The notes beneath the pieces were generated by a model. The model made no database searches, was not told the origin of the DNA, and saw nothing but the letters and a program-made list of their open reading frames with translations. A stretch of DNA of 5,807 bases from Burkholderiales bacterium (GTDB taxonomy: Bacteria; Pseudomonadota; Gammaproteobacteria; Burkholderiales; Burkholderiaceae): positions 1 to 5,807 of the forward strand of contig CANBQJ010000232.1 of assembly GCA_947371645.1 (NCBI GenBank), given 5' to 3'. Positions 1 through 4,987 of the stretch are shown here, in pieces (the stretch's first letter is position 1; the number at the start of each line of letters is the position of its first letter). Both the position numbers and the translations under genes were made by a program.

Positions 1-30
1 CCGGGTTCGTGAAACCCTCCCCTTCCTCTC

Positions 31-36
31 TAAAAT
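31..36 (+). promoter_or_regulatory. Candidate -10 element upstream of the methyltransferase gene
   Basis: The hexamer TAAAAT matches the sigma-70 -10 consensus at five of six positions and lies about 50 bases before the chosen start at 88. No good -35 hexamer sits 16-18 bases upstream; the region around 6-12 is only weakly similar. The window begins too close to judge whether an upstream gene is co-transcribed. This is a weak call made from position and one hexamer. Confidence 0.2.
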
Positions 37-75
37 CCCTGTTTTGTCCGCATGGACACCCGCCCAGATACCTTT

Positions 76-79
76 AGGA
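76..79 (+). promoter_or_regulatory. Ribosome binding site that sets the start at 88
   Basis: AGGA lies 8 bases before the ATG at 88. The two earlier in-frame ATGs, at 52 and 79, have no Shine-Dalgarno-like sequence at a workable distance, and the one at 79 overlaps this site. The protein beginning at 88 also starts where the family-like sequence begins (MNVEQARFNM). Confidence 0.65.
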
Positions 80-87
80 TGCCCCGC

Positions 88-741
88 ATGAACGTCGAAC
101 AAGCCCGTTTCAACATGATTGAGCAGCAGATCCGCCCCTGGGATGTGCTCGACAGCTCGGTGCTGGGGTTGCTGTCTGCCGTGCGCCGCGAAGATTTCGT
201 GCCCGCGGAGCACCAAGGTCAGGCCTTCATGGACCTGGACATCCCCCTGGGCCATGGCCGTTTCCTGCTCGCCCCGCGCGTCGAAGCGCGCCTGGTGCAG
301 GACCTGCAGCTGAACAAGCACGACCAGGTGCTGCAGATTGGCGCCGCCACCGGTTTCGTCACCGCCTTGCTGGCCCACAAGGCCCGCCGCGTGATCGCCC
401 TGGAAGCCGACGCCGACCTGGCCCAGGCTGCCCGCAACAACCTGCGCACGGCCGGCGTGAACAACGCCGAAGTCATTCAGGCCGATGGCGTGACGGGGCT
501 GGCCAGCCAGGCACCCTATGACGCCATTTTGCTGTGTGGCTCGGTGGCCAGCGTGCCGCAAAGCCTGCTGGACCAGCTCAAGGTCGGTGGCCGCTTGATG
601 GCCATCGTCGGCCAGGAGCCCGTGATGCAGGCCACGCTGTTCACCCGCATCGCCGACGCGCAATTCGGCAGCCAGGTCATGTTCGACACGGTCGCCCACC
701 GCCTGAGCGGCTTTGGTGAACCCAGCCAGTTCCATTTCTGA
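88..741 (+). CDS. Divergent protein-L-isoaspartate O-methyltransferase family protein
   Basis: The product is a 217-residue class I SAM-dependent methyltransferase that resembles protein-L-isoaspartate O-methyltransferase (PCMT), which repairs isoaspartyl damage in proteins. Visible family features, numbered from the start at 88, are RREDFVP (33-39, the family's R-x-x-F-V block), motif I VLQIGAATGF (81-90), post-I VIALEAD (102-108), motif II YDAILLCGSV (144-153) and motif III LLDQLKVGGRL (160-170). The canonical loop G-x-G-Q-T-I-S-x-P, which helps bind the isoaspartyl substrate, reads GHGRFLLAP (55-63) here, so the Thr-Ile-Ser core is gone. SAM binding looks intact, but true isoaspartate repair is doubtful. 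Homologues of this divergent type often precede tolC-like genes in Burkholderiales (from memory). The start at 88 is preferred to the ATGs at 52 and 79 because of the Shine-Dalgarno site. The family assignment is solid; the substrate is not known. Confidence 0.88.
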   Translation: MNVEQARFNMIEQQIRPWDVLDSSVLGLLSAVRREDFVPAEHQGQAFMDLDIPLGHGRFLLAPRVEARLVQDLQLNKHDQVLQIGAATGFVTALLAHKARRVIALEADADLAQAARNNLRTAGVNNAEVIQADGVTGLASQAPYDAILLCGSVASVPQSLLDQLKVGGRLMAIVGQEPVMQATLFTRIADAQFGSQVMFDTVAHRLSGFGEPSQFHF

Positions 742-833
742 ACCCATTTGGTGTGGCCGCCCTGCCCTGTGCAGGGCTGGTCGCGCCCCAGTGAGGCACA
801 TCTTGCCCGCCTCGCTTCTTGCACAACCACAAC

Positions 834-838
834 GAGGA
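834..838 (+). promoter_or_regulatory. Ribosome binding site that sets the TolC-family start at 847
   Basis: GAGGA lies 8 bases before the ATG at 847. The same frame is open back to an ATG at 748, only 6 bases after the preceding stop. The 33 extra residues would be tryptophan-, proline- and threonine-rich and would bury the signal peptide, so the start at 847 is preferred. Confidence 0.65.
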
Positions 839-846
839 CCCTGTTG

Positions 847-2310
847 ATGCGCTCGCTTCGCTCCCACCGCAATGAATCCCCCCGAAGCGGAGATGCCCAG
901 GCACTGCGCCCTGCGTCGCGTCACAAGGTGGCCGTGGCGGCCAGCGTCATCTGTGGCCTGCTGAGCTGGGGCGCAGGCGCCGCGCATGCCGAGTCCCTCA
1001 TGGAGCTGTACAAGGCCGCGCAAAGCTATGACGCCGCCTACCTGTCGGCACAGTCGCAGGCAGAAGCCACACAGGCGCAGGTAGAGCAAGCTTATGCGCT
1101 GAACCGCCCCTCGCTGGGTCTGCAGGCCGGCATCAACCGGACCTGGCTGCGCCCTTCCAAGCCGGATGTGAGCAGCGACATCGGCACGCCCGAGCAACAG
1201 CTGCAAGCCGCCAACCTCGCACAGGCCACCGCCAACACCAATGCCACCGCCAAGCGCCTGGCACTGCAAGGCAAGTACCCGCTGTACAACCCCGCCAACA
1301 GCGCCAAAATCAGCCAGGCAGAGCAGCAGTTGCTGATGGTGCAATCTGACCTGAAGATCGCTGAAGACGACCTGACCGCCCGCCTGGCCAAGGCCTACTT
1401 CGACGTGCTGGGCGCCCAGGATGTGCTGACGACCAGCCAGGCCAACAAGAAGGCGCTGGCCGAACAGATGGCTTCGGCCAAGCGCAACTTCGAGGTGGGC
1501 AACGCCACCATCACCGACACCCGCGAAGCCCAGGCCCGCTACGACCTGGCCGAAGCCCAGGAAATCGCCGCCATCAACGACCTGCGCGTCAAGCGCATCG
1601 CCCTTGACCAGCTCGTCGGCCGCAACGACGTGCAACCCTCCCCGCTGCGCACGCCAGTCAACCTGGAGCTGCTGACGCCAGGCGCGATGGAAGACTGGGT
1701 CACCCAATCTGCCCAGGCGCCCAGCATCCAGAAGGCCAACATCGGGCTGGCTGCAGCCAAGCTCGAAATCGACAAGGCACGCGCCGGCAACCTGCCCACG
1801 GTGGACGCGGTGGGCAGCATCACGCGCTCCAACATCGACTCCTCCAACGCCAACTACAAGATCAGTGCGGGTGCCGGCACCACCTCTGTGCTGGGGGTGG
1901 AGCTGAACATGCCGCTGTACGCCGGCGGCGCCATCCAGAACCGCATCAAGGAAGTGCTGACCTTGCAAGACAAGGCCGAACGCGACCGGGACAACGCCCA
2001 GCGCACCGTGGCCCTGGGCACACGCCAGGCCTTCACGGCCGTGCAATCCGGCATCGCCCAGGTCAAGGCTTATGAAGCAGCTGAGAGCTCGGCCAAGCTG
2101 GCCCTGGAAGCGACGCAGCTGGGCTACCGCGTGGGCGTGCGCATCAACAAGGACGTGCTGGACGCCCAGACCCTGGTGGCCAACACCCAGAAGGACCTGT
2201 TCAAGGCCCGCTACGACGTGATCGTGGGCTCCGTCAAGCTCAAGCAGGCCGCCGGCACGCTGAAGCCGGAAGACCTGGACGAACTCAACCGCATGCTGGT
2301 GCAGCCCTGA
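847..2310 (+). CDS. TolC family outer membrane channel protein
   Basis: The 487-residue product is a TolC-type outer membrane factor: a trimeric channel-tunnel that connects inner-membrane efflux pumps or type I secretion systems to the outside. A signal peptide is visible, with a basic N-region, a hydrophobic stretch at about 28-46 and a cleavage site AHA|ES after residue 48. The mature protein begins SLMELYKAAQSYD, typical of the TolC/CyaE group. Two OEP repeats follow. In the first, PLYNPANSAKISQAE (145-159) leads into NFEVGNATITDTREAQARY (214-232). In the second, MPLYAGGAIQNR (355-366) leads into YRVGVRINKDVLDAQTL (427-443). Both halves contain long Ala/Gln/Lys-rich helices expected to form the periplasmic coiled-coil barrel. 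Length is normal for the family. No pump or adaptor gene is adjacent, so its partner cannot be read from this window. It lies 105 nt after the methyltransferase gene and ends at a strong terminator. The N-region of the signal peptide is unusually long (about 27 residues). Confidence 0.93.
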   Translation: MRSLRSHRNESPRSGDAQALRPASRHKVAVAASVICGLLSWGAGAAHAESLMELYKAAQSYDAAYLSAQSQAEATQAQVEQAYALNRPSLGLQAGINRTWLRPSKPDVSSDIGTPEQQLQAANLAQATANTNATAKRLALQGKYPLYNPANSAKISQAEQQLLMVQSDLKIAEDDLTARLAKAYFDVLGAQDVLTTSQANKKALAEQMASAKRNFEVGNATITDTREAQARYDLAEAQEIAAINDLRVKRIALDQLVGRNDVQPSPLRTPVNLELLTPGAMEDWVTQSAQAPSIQKANIGLAAAKLEIDKARAGNLPTVDAVGSITRSNIDSSNANYKISAGAGTTSVLGVELNMPLYAGGAIQNRIKEVLTLQDKAERDRDNAQRTVALGTRQAFTAVQSGIAQVKAYEAAESSAKLALEATQLGYRVGVRINKDVLDAQTLVANTQKDLFKARYDVIVGSVKLKQAAGTLKPEDLDELNRMLVQP

Positions 2311-2338
2311 ACGGACGGGCCACCCGGCACCACACACC

Positions 2339-2362
2339 AGGCGCTCTCCGGAGCGCCTTTTT
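2339..2362 (+). terminator. Intrinsic terminator after the TolC-family gene
   Basis: A perfect 8-bp stem (AGGCGCTC paired with GAGCGCCT) closes a TCCG tetraloop and is followed by a run of five T. It begins 28 bases after the TolC-family stop codon. This is a textbook rho-independent terminator on the plus strand and separates the methyltransferase/tolC unit from nfeD. Confidence 0.9.
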
Positions 2363-2387
2363 CATGGCCAGTGCATGCGTGTACGAT
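2359..2387 (+). promoter_or_regulatory. Candidate promoter for nfeD and the SPFH gene
   Basis: TTTTCA (2359-2364, four of six matches to TTGACA) and TACGAT (2382-2387, four of six matches to TATAAT) are 17 bases apart. They sit immediately after the tolC terminator, where a new promoter is needed. The -35 half overlaps the terminator T-run. The predicted transcript would begin near 2394, leaving a leader of about 45 bases. The hexamers are weak, so this is a positional guess. Confidence 0.3.
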
Positions 2388-2422
2388 GGCCTCAAACCGT
2401 TCGGCCCTGCATGTGGCCGATG

Positions 2423-2429
2423 AAGGGGG
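2423..2429 (+). promoter_or_regulatory. Ribosome binding site that sets the nfeD start
   Basis: AAGGGGG is close to the Shine-Dalgarno consensus and lies 8 bases before the ATG at 2438. Earlier in-frame ATGs at 2375, 2411 and 2420 have no comparable site, and the residues they would add (tryptophan- and proline-containing) do not look like an NfeD N-terminus. Confidence 0.65.
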
Positions 2430-2437
2430 CGCAACAC

Positions 2438-2884
2438 ATGAGCGATGGCACTGCCTGGTGGGTGATCACCGGTGTGCTGGTGGCAGCCGAACTGCTCACC
2501 GGCACCTTCTTCCTGTTGATGCTGGCTTTTGGCGCGGTGGCCGGCGCCCTGGCCGCGCTGGCCGGCTGGCAAACTGAATCGCAGATGGCGCTGGCCGCTG
2601 TGGTGGGTGGCGCGGCCGTGCTGGGCTGGTACACCCGCAACCGGCGCCGTGCCCAGGCCAACGCCGGCAAGCCCCTGGGTTCCCTGCCCGACCCCGACCT
2701 GGCGCTGGACCTGGGCCAGACCGTCCACGTGACCCAGTGGTCACCCGATGGCAGCACACAGGTTCACTACCGCGGCAGCACCTGGACCGCCCGTCCGCGC
2801 AGCGAGGCGATCACGCCCCTGCTGCCCGGCCCCCACCGCATCGCTGCCATGCAAGGCAGCGTGCTCTTGCTCGACAAGGTGTGA
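2438..2884 (+). CDS. nfeD: NfeD family membrane protein
   Basis: The product is 148 residues, the short form of NfeD that lacks the N-terminal ClpP-like protease domain of the long form. Residues about 8-64 are strongly hydrophobic and look like two or three membrane segments, ending at the basic stretch RNRRRAQ (67-73). The C-terminal part (about 91-148) fits the small soluble OB-fold beta-barrel. It includes a WSPDGSTQVHYRGSTWTA segment (101-118), matching the W-x-x-D-G-x-x-x-V-x-Y-R-G pattern of the family. NfeD proteins are encoded almost always next to an SPFH/stomatin gene and are thought to act with it in membrane microdomains or membrane quality control; E. coli YbbJ-QmcA is the equivalent pair. 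Here the SPFH gene starts 5 nt downstream, and its Shine-Dalgarno site lies within the last codons of this gene, suggesting translational coupling. Confidence 0.9.
   Translation: MSDGTAWWVITGVLVAAELLTGTFFLLMLAFGAVAGALAALAGWQTESQMALAAVVGGAAVLGWYTRNRRRAQANAGKPLGSLPDPDLALDLGQTVHVTQWSPDGSTQVHYRGSTWTARPRSEAITPLLPGPHRIAAMQGSVLLLDKV
2876..2881 (+). promoter_or_regulatory. Ribosome binding site for the SPFH gene inside the nfeD 3' end
   Basis: AAGGTG overlaps the last nfeD codons and lies 8 bases before the ATG at 2890. It supports starting the SPFH protein at 2890 instead of at the open-frame ATG at 2737. The earlier start would read 51 non-homologous residues through the nfeD gene in another frame. 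Confidence 0.6.
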
Positions 2885-2889
2885 ACCCC

Positions 2890-3804
2890 ATGGAAATTGC
2901 CTTCATCCTCCTCTTCGTGGTCGTGGTCTTCGTTGTCCAGTCGGTCAAGGTGGTGCCGCAGCAAAGTGCCTGGGTGCTGGAGCGCCTGGGCAAATACCAC
3001 GGCACCCTGACCGCCGGCCTCAACGTGGTCATGCCTTTTGTCGACCGCATCGGCTACAAGCACTCGCTCAAGGAAGTGCCGCTGGACGTGCCCAGCCAGG
3101 TGTGCATCACCAAGGACAACACCCAGCTTCAGGTCGACGGCATCCTGTACTTCCAGGTGACGGACGCCATGCGCGCCAGCTACGGCTCGTCGAATTACAT
3201 CGTGGCCATCACCCAGCTGGCCCAGACCACGCTGCGCTCGGTGGTCGGCAAGATGGAGCTGGACAAGACCTTTGAAGAGCGCGACCTGATCAATGCCGCC
3301 GTGGTCCATGCCCTGGACGAGGCAGCGCTGAACTGGGGCGTGAAGGTGCTGCGCTACGAAATCAAGGACCTGACACCGCCCGCCGAGATCCTGCGCAGCA
3401 TGCAGGCGCAGATCACCGCAGAGCGGGAAAAGCGCGCCCTGATCGCCGCGTCCGAGGGGCGCCGGCAGGAGCAGATCAACATCGCCACCGGTGAGCGCGA
3501 GGCCTTCATTGCCCGCTCGGAGGGCGCGAAGGCGGCCGAGATCAACAAGGCCCAGGGCGAGGCCGCGGCCATCACGGCGGTGGCCGACGCCACCGCCGAC
3601 GCCATCCGCAAGATCGCGGCGGCCATCCAGCAGCCGGGTGGGCAGGACGCCGTCAACCTGAAGGTGGCGGAGAAGGCTGTGGAGGCCTACGCCCAGCTGG
3701 CCCAGAAGAACAACACCATGATCGTGCCGGGCAACATGAGCGAGGTCTCTGCGCTGATCGGCACGGCGATGACGCTGCTGAAGACCGACCGCTCCAAAGC
3801 ATGA
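2890..3804 (+). CDS. qmcA: SPFH/Band 7 (stomatin-like) membrane protein, QmcA type
   Basis: This 304-residue protein has one N-terminal membrane anchor (about 3-18, IAFILLFVVVVFVVQS) followed by an SPFH/Band 7 domain. Family landmarks include VPQQSAWVLERLGKYHGTL (22-40), GLNVVMPFVDR (43-53), DNTQLQVDGILYFQVTD (76-92), the block NYIVAITQLAQTTLRSVVG (102-120), and LTPPAEI (161-167). Residues about 170-245 are a charged, Ala/Glu/Arg-rich helix (AEREKRALIAASEGRRQ) that forms the coiled coil used for oligomerisation. The C-terminus (about 276-304, with IVPGNMSEVSALIGTA) matches stomatin-like ends. Such proteins form large membrane-bound cages or rafts and are linked to membrane protein quality control, with FtsH in E. 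coli. The 5-nt spacing to nfeD indicates one transcript. The symbol follows E. coli naming; a stomatin-like label would be equally acceptable. Confidence 0.92.
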   Translation: MEIAFILLFVVVVFVVQSVKVVPQQSAWVLERLGKYHGTLTAGLNVVMPFVDRIGYKHSLKEVPLDVPSQVCITKDNTQLQVDGILYFQVTDAMRASYGSSNYIVAITQLAQTTLRSVVGKMELDKTFEERDLINAAVVHALDEAALNWGVKVLRYEIKDLTPPAEILRSMQAQITAEREKRALIAASEGRRQEQINIATGEREAFIARSEGAKAAEINKAQGEAAAITAVADATADAIRKIAAAIQQPGGQDAVNLKVAEKAVEAYAQLAQKNNTMIVPGNMSEVSALIGTAMTLLKTDRSKA

Positions 3805-3838
3805 CTGCAAAGCTCGGGCTGCACCGCGCAAAAATGCC

Positions 3839-3865
3839 TCATGTGTGACGCCCTCGCGCCGATAG
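3839..3865 (+). promoter_or_regulatory. Candidate sigma-28 (FliA) promoter before the small ORF
   Basis: TCATGTGT (3839-3846) and GCCGATAG (3858-3865) are exactly 11 bases apart, the spacing of the E. coli FliA consensus TAAAGTTT-N11-GCCGATAA. The -10 part matches at seven of eight positions and the -35 part at five of eight. Transcription would begin roughly 8-12 bases downstream, giving a short leader that contains the AGGA ribosome site at 3901. No flagellar gene is present in the window to support it, and short motifs can arise by chance. Confidence 0.4.
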
Positions 3866-3869
3866 ATAA

Positions 3870-3886
3870 ATGTGCAAGCCGCACAT
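3870..3886 (+). repeat. Small inverted repeat ahead of the small ORF
   Basis: ATGTGC and GCACAT form a perfect 6-bp inverted repeat around the 5-base centre AAGCC, followed by ATTTAG. It could be a weak 3'-end hairpin for the SPFH transcript, an operator, or a hairpin in the leader of the small gene. The T-run is too short for a convincing terminator, and no better terminator is visible between 3805 and 3910. Confidence 0.35.
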
Positions 3887-3910
3887 ATTTAGCCCGCAAC
3901 AGGATTTGAC

Positions 3911-4117
3911 ATGAGCGTTTCAGCAATTGGAGGGGCATCCGTCACCCCCCGCACCCAAGCCCCTCAGCGCGCACCCGAAGCGGCGGAGGTCAAGAGCGCC
4001 GCCGGTGACCATGACGGTGACTCGGACGATGGCGGTGCCAAGGCTGCCCCTGCCCCGCAGCCCCACATCTCCCGCCCCACCGCAACCATGGGCAACCACG
4101 TGAACACGGTGGCCTGA
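3911..4117 (+). CDS. Hypothetical small acidic, Ala/Pro-rich protein (68 aa)
   Basis: I do not recognise a named family. The 68-residue protein has no signal peptide or membrane segment. It begins MSVSAIGGASVTPRTQAPQ and has an acidic patch, DHDGDSDDGG (33-42), with aspartates at every second position. This resembles the start of a calcium-binding loop but lacks the closing acidic residue of an EF-hand. An Ala/Pro-rich stretch (44-51) and a tail, GNHVNTVA, follow. It looks largely disordered. Support for real coding comes from AGGA at 3901-3904, 6 bases before the ATG, a candidate sigma-28 promoter upstream, and hairpins soon after the stop. No overlapping gene competes for the region. Short Burkholderiales proteins with similar Asp-Gly patches and similar tails exist in my memory, but I cannot confirm homology. 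A flagellar or surface role would be inference from the promoter alone. Confidence 0.6.
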   Translation: MSVSAIGGASVTPRTQAPQRAPEAAEVKSAAGDHDGDSDDGGAKAAPAPQPHISRPTATMGNHVNTVA

Positions 4118-4125
4118 GTCGGCAA

Positions 4126-4140
4126 GGGCCTCCCAGGCCC
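4126..4140 (+). repeat. Short perfect hairpin just after the small ORF
   Basis: GGGCCT and AGGCCC pair perfectly across a 3-base loop, 8 bases after the stop of the small gene. On the plus strand it is followed by A-rich sequence instead of T, so it is not a standard intrinsic terminator. It may protect the mRNA 3' end or work together with the larger hairpin at 4153-4186. Confidence 0.4.
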
Positions 4141-4189
4141 AAAAGAAAAAGACCTCTCCGCTGGATCTTGCGATCAGGCGGAGAGGCCC
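4141..4189 (-). terminator. Intrinsic terminator of tRNA-Thr (possibly bidirectional)
   Basis: Read on the minus strand, a 9-bp stem (CCTCTCCGC with GCGGAGAGG) can extend outward by about three G-C/G-U pairs. It encloses a second 4-bp GATC/GATC stem capped by a GCAA tetraloop, and is followed by TTTTTCTTTT. It begins 11 bases after the tRNA CCA end, so it is an excellent terminator for the sspA-sspB-tRNA strand. On the plus strand the same hairpin is followed by a looser T-rich tail (CCCTTGTGTTTT), so it may also stop transcripts of the small gene. Confidence 0.88.
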
Positions 4190-4197
4190 TTGTGTTT

Positions 4198-4273
4198 TGG
4201 TGCCGGCTATCGGATTCGAACTGATGACCTACCGCTTACAAGGCGGTTGCTCTACCAACTGAGCTAAGCCGGC
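4198..4273 (-). tRNA. tRNA-Thr, anticodon UGU
   Basis: The minus strand folds as a complete 76-nt tRNA. The acceptor stem is GCCGGCT/AGCCGGC, the D-arm contains AGTTGGTA, the anticodon stem is ACCGC/GCGGT with loop CTTGTAA, the T-loop is TTCGAAT, the discriminator base is A, and CCA is encoded. Anticodon TGT reads ACA (and related) threonine codons. The T-stem ATCAG/CCGAT has one A-C mismatch; E. coli tRNA-Thr(UGU) has the same kind of mismatch as I recall, so it is not taken as damage. The gene is 45 bases downstream of sspB on the same strand, so it may be made partly by read-through, and a strong terminator follows. Confidence 0.97.
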
Positions 4274-4283
4274 AACGGACGCC

Positions 4284-4289
4284 ATTTTA
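4284..4289 (-). promoter_or_regulatory. Candidate -10 element of the tRNA-Thr gene
   Basis: On the minus strand TAAAAT lies 10 bases before the mature tRNA 5' end and is followed by a GC-rich stretch (GGCGTCC), like the discriminator regions of stringently controlled tRNA promoters. No convincing -35 hexamer is found 16-18 bases upstream, so co-transcription with sspB is an equally good explanation. Confidence 0.3.
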
Positions 4290-4290
4290 G

Positions 4291-4309
4291 CCTCACCGCG
4301 GGGGTGAAG
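4291..4309 (-). repeat. Hairpin between sspB and tRNA-Thr
   Basis: On the minus strand CTTCACC and GGTGAGG can form a 7-bp stem (one G-U pair) with the loop CCCGC, 9 bases after the sspB stop codon. It is followed by CTAAAATGG, which is not a T-run, so termination here is doubtful. It could be an RNA-processing signal that frees the tRNA from an sspB read-through transcript. Confidence 0.35.
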
Positions 4310-4318
4310 CCGCACGGC

Positions 4319-4945
4319 TCACTTGATTCGGCGAAGCGCCGGTCGACCACCGTTGCTGCCTGGCGTCGTGGGGTCGGTGGGTTCAGGCTCGTCGTCACCT
4401 GTCGGCTTCACCGGCTTGATGGCCAACATCGGCTTGTCAGCCTTCTCGGGCTTCTCGCCTTTGCCATCGCCCTTGGCGGCCCCATCACCCTTGCCGCTGC
4501 GCGCCAGCTTCAGAGCGGCCGGGGCGCGCTCTTCAACCGCTTGCAGCAACTCGATGGCTTCACCATCAGAGTCATCGTCCGCCGTGGGCGAATCAACACC
4601 GTCGCCGCCCAGGCTGGTGGGCACCGGGAAAGCCATGCCCTGCCCGTTTTCGCGGGCATAGATGGCAATCACGTGGTCGACGGGCACGCAGATGTCGCGG
4701 GCCACGCCGCCAAAACGCGCCTTGAACTCGATGAACTCATTGCCCAGCTGCAAGGAACTGGAAGCCTCGAAGCTGACGTTGAGGACGATCTCGTTGTTCT
4801 TGACGTACTCGCGCGGCACCTGCACCGAATTGTCCACGTAGACCGCCAGATAAGGCGTGAAGCCATTGTCCGTGCACCAGTCGTGCAGGGCCCGGATCAG
4901 GTAAGGGCGCGTGGACGAGCCCTGTGCTTCTTGGTCAGTGGACAT
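4319..4945 (-). CDS. sspB: ClpXP protease specificity-enhancing factor SspB
   Basis: SspB is the adaptor that delivers ssrA-tagged, ribosome-rescued proteins to the ClpXP protease. The folded substrate-binding domain occupies about 12-105 and includes RPYLIRALHDWCTDNGFTPY (13-32), NEIVLNVS (51-58), EFKARFGGVARDICVPVDHV (73-92) and IAIYARENGQGM (93-104), all closely matching E. coli SspB. A flexible linker rich in Asp, Gly, Lys and Pro follows (about 110-197). The extreme C-terminus, NGGRPALRRIK (198-208), is the ClpX-binding tail, seen in E. coli as RGGRPALRVVK. At 208 residues it is longer than the roughly 165-residue E. coli protein because of the linker. It follows sspA by 42 nt on the same strand. 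No clear Shine-Dalgarno sequence precedes the ATG, but it is the only reasonable start because homology begins by residue 12 and no other start codon lies close by. Confidence 0.96.
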   Translation of the reverse strand: MSTDQEAQGSSTRPYLIRALHDWCTDNGFTPYLAVYVDNSVQVPREYVKNNEIVLNVSFEASSSLQLGNEFIEFKARFGGVARDICVPVDHVIAIYARENGQGMAFPVPTSLGGDGVDSPTADDDSDGEAIELLQAVEERAPAALKLARSGKGDGAAKGDGKGEKPEKADKPMLAIKPVKPTGDDEPEPTDPTTPGSNGGRPALRRIK

Positions 4946-4969
4946 GGTGTGTCGGTGCGGGCGGCCTGT

Positions 4970-4986
4970 GAGCGCTGGGGGCGCTC
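4970..4986 (-). repeat. Hairpin between sspA and sspB
   Basis: GAGCGC and GCGCTC form a perfect 6-bp stem with a 5-base loop, starting within 2 bases of the sspA stop codon. A second in-frame TGA immediately follows that stop. There is no T-run, so the hairpin is more likely to affect mRNA stability or ribosome movement between the two cistrons than to end transcription. Confidence 0.5.
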
Positions 4987-4987
4987 A

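Noticed and set aside
764..777. GCCCTG/CAGGGC inverted repeat between the methyltransferase and TolC-family genes
   Set aside because: The stem is at most 5 bp with a 4-base loop (6 bp would leave an impossibly tight 2-base loop), and no T-run follows. It is too weak to call as a terminator.
748..846. 33-codon upstream extension of the TolC-family protein
   Set aside because: The extra residues carry no signal-peptide features and lack a ribosome site, whereas GAGGA sits 8 bases before the ATG at 847.
2767..3831. 354-codon open frame on the minus strand antisense to the SPFH gene
   Set aside because: It mirrors the SPFH coding frame, is Leu/Gly/His/Arg-rich, shows no domain and no ribosome site, and is best explained by GC-rich codon bias.
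4207..4225. A-C mismatch in the T-stem of tRNA-Thr as a sign of a decayed tRNA
   Set aside because: All other stems, the anticodon loop, the discriminator and the encoded CCA are intact, and a similar mismatch occurs in E. coli tRNA-Thr(UGU) as I recall.
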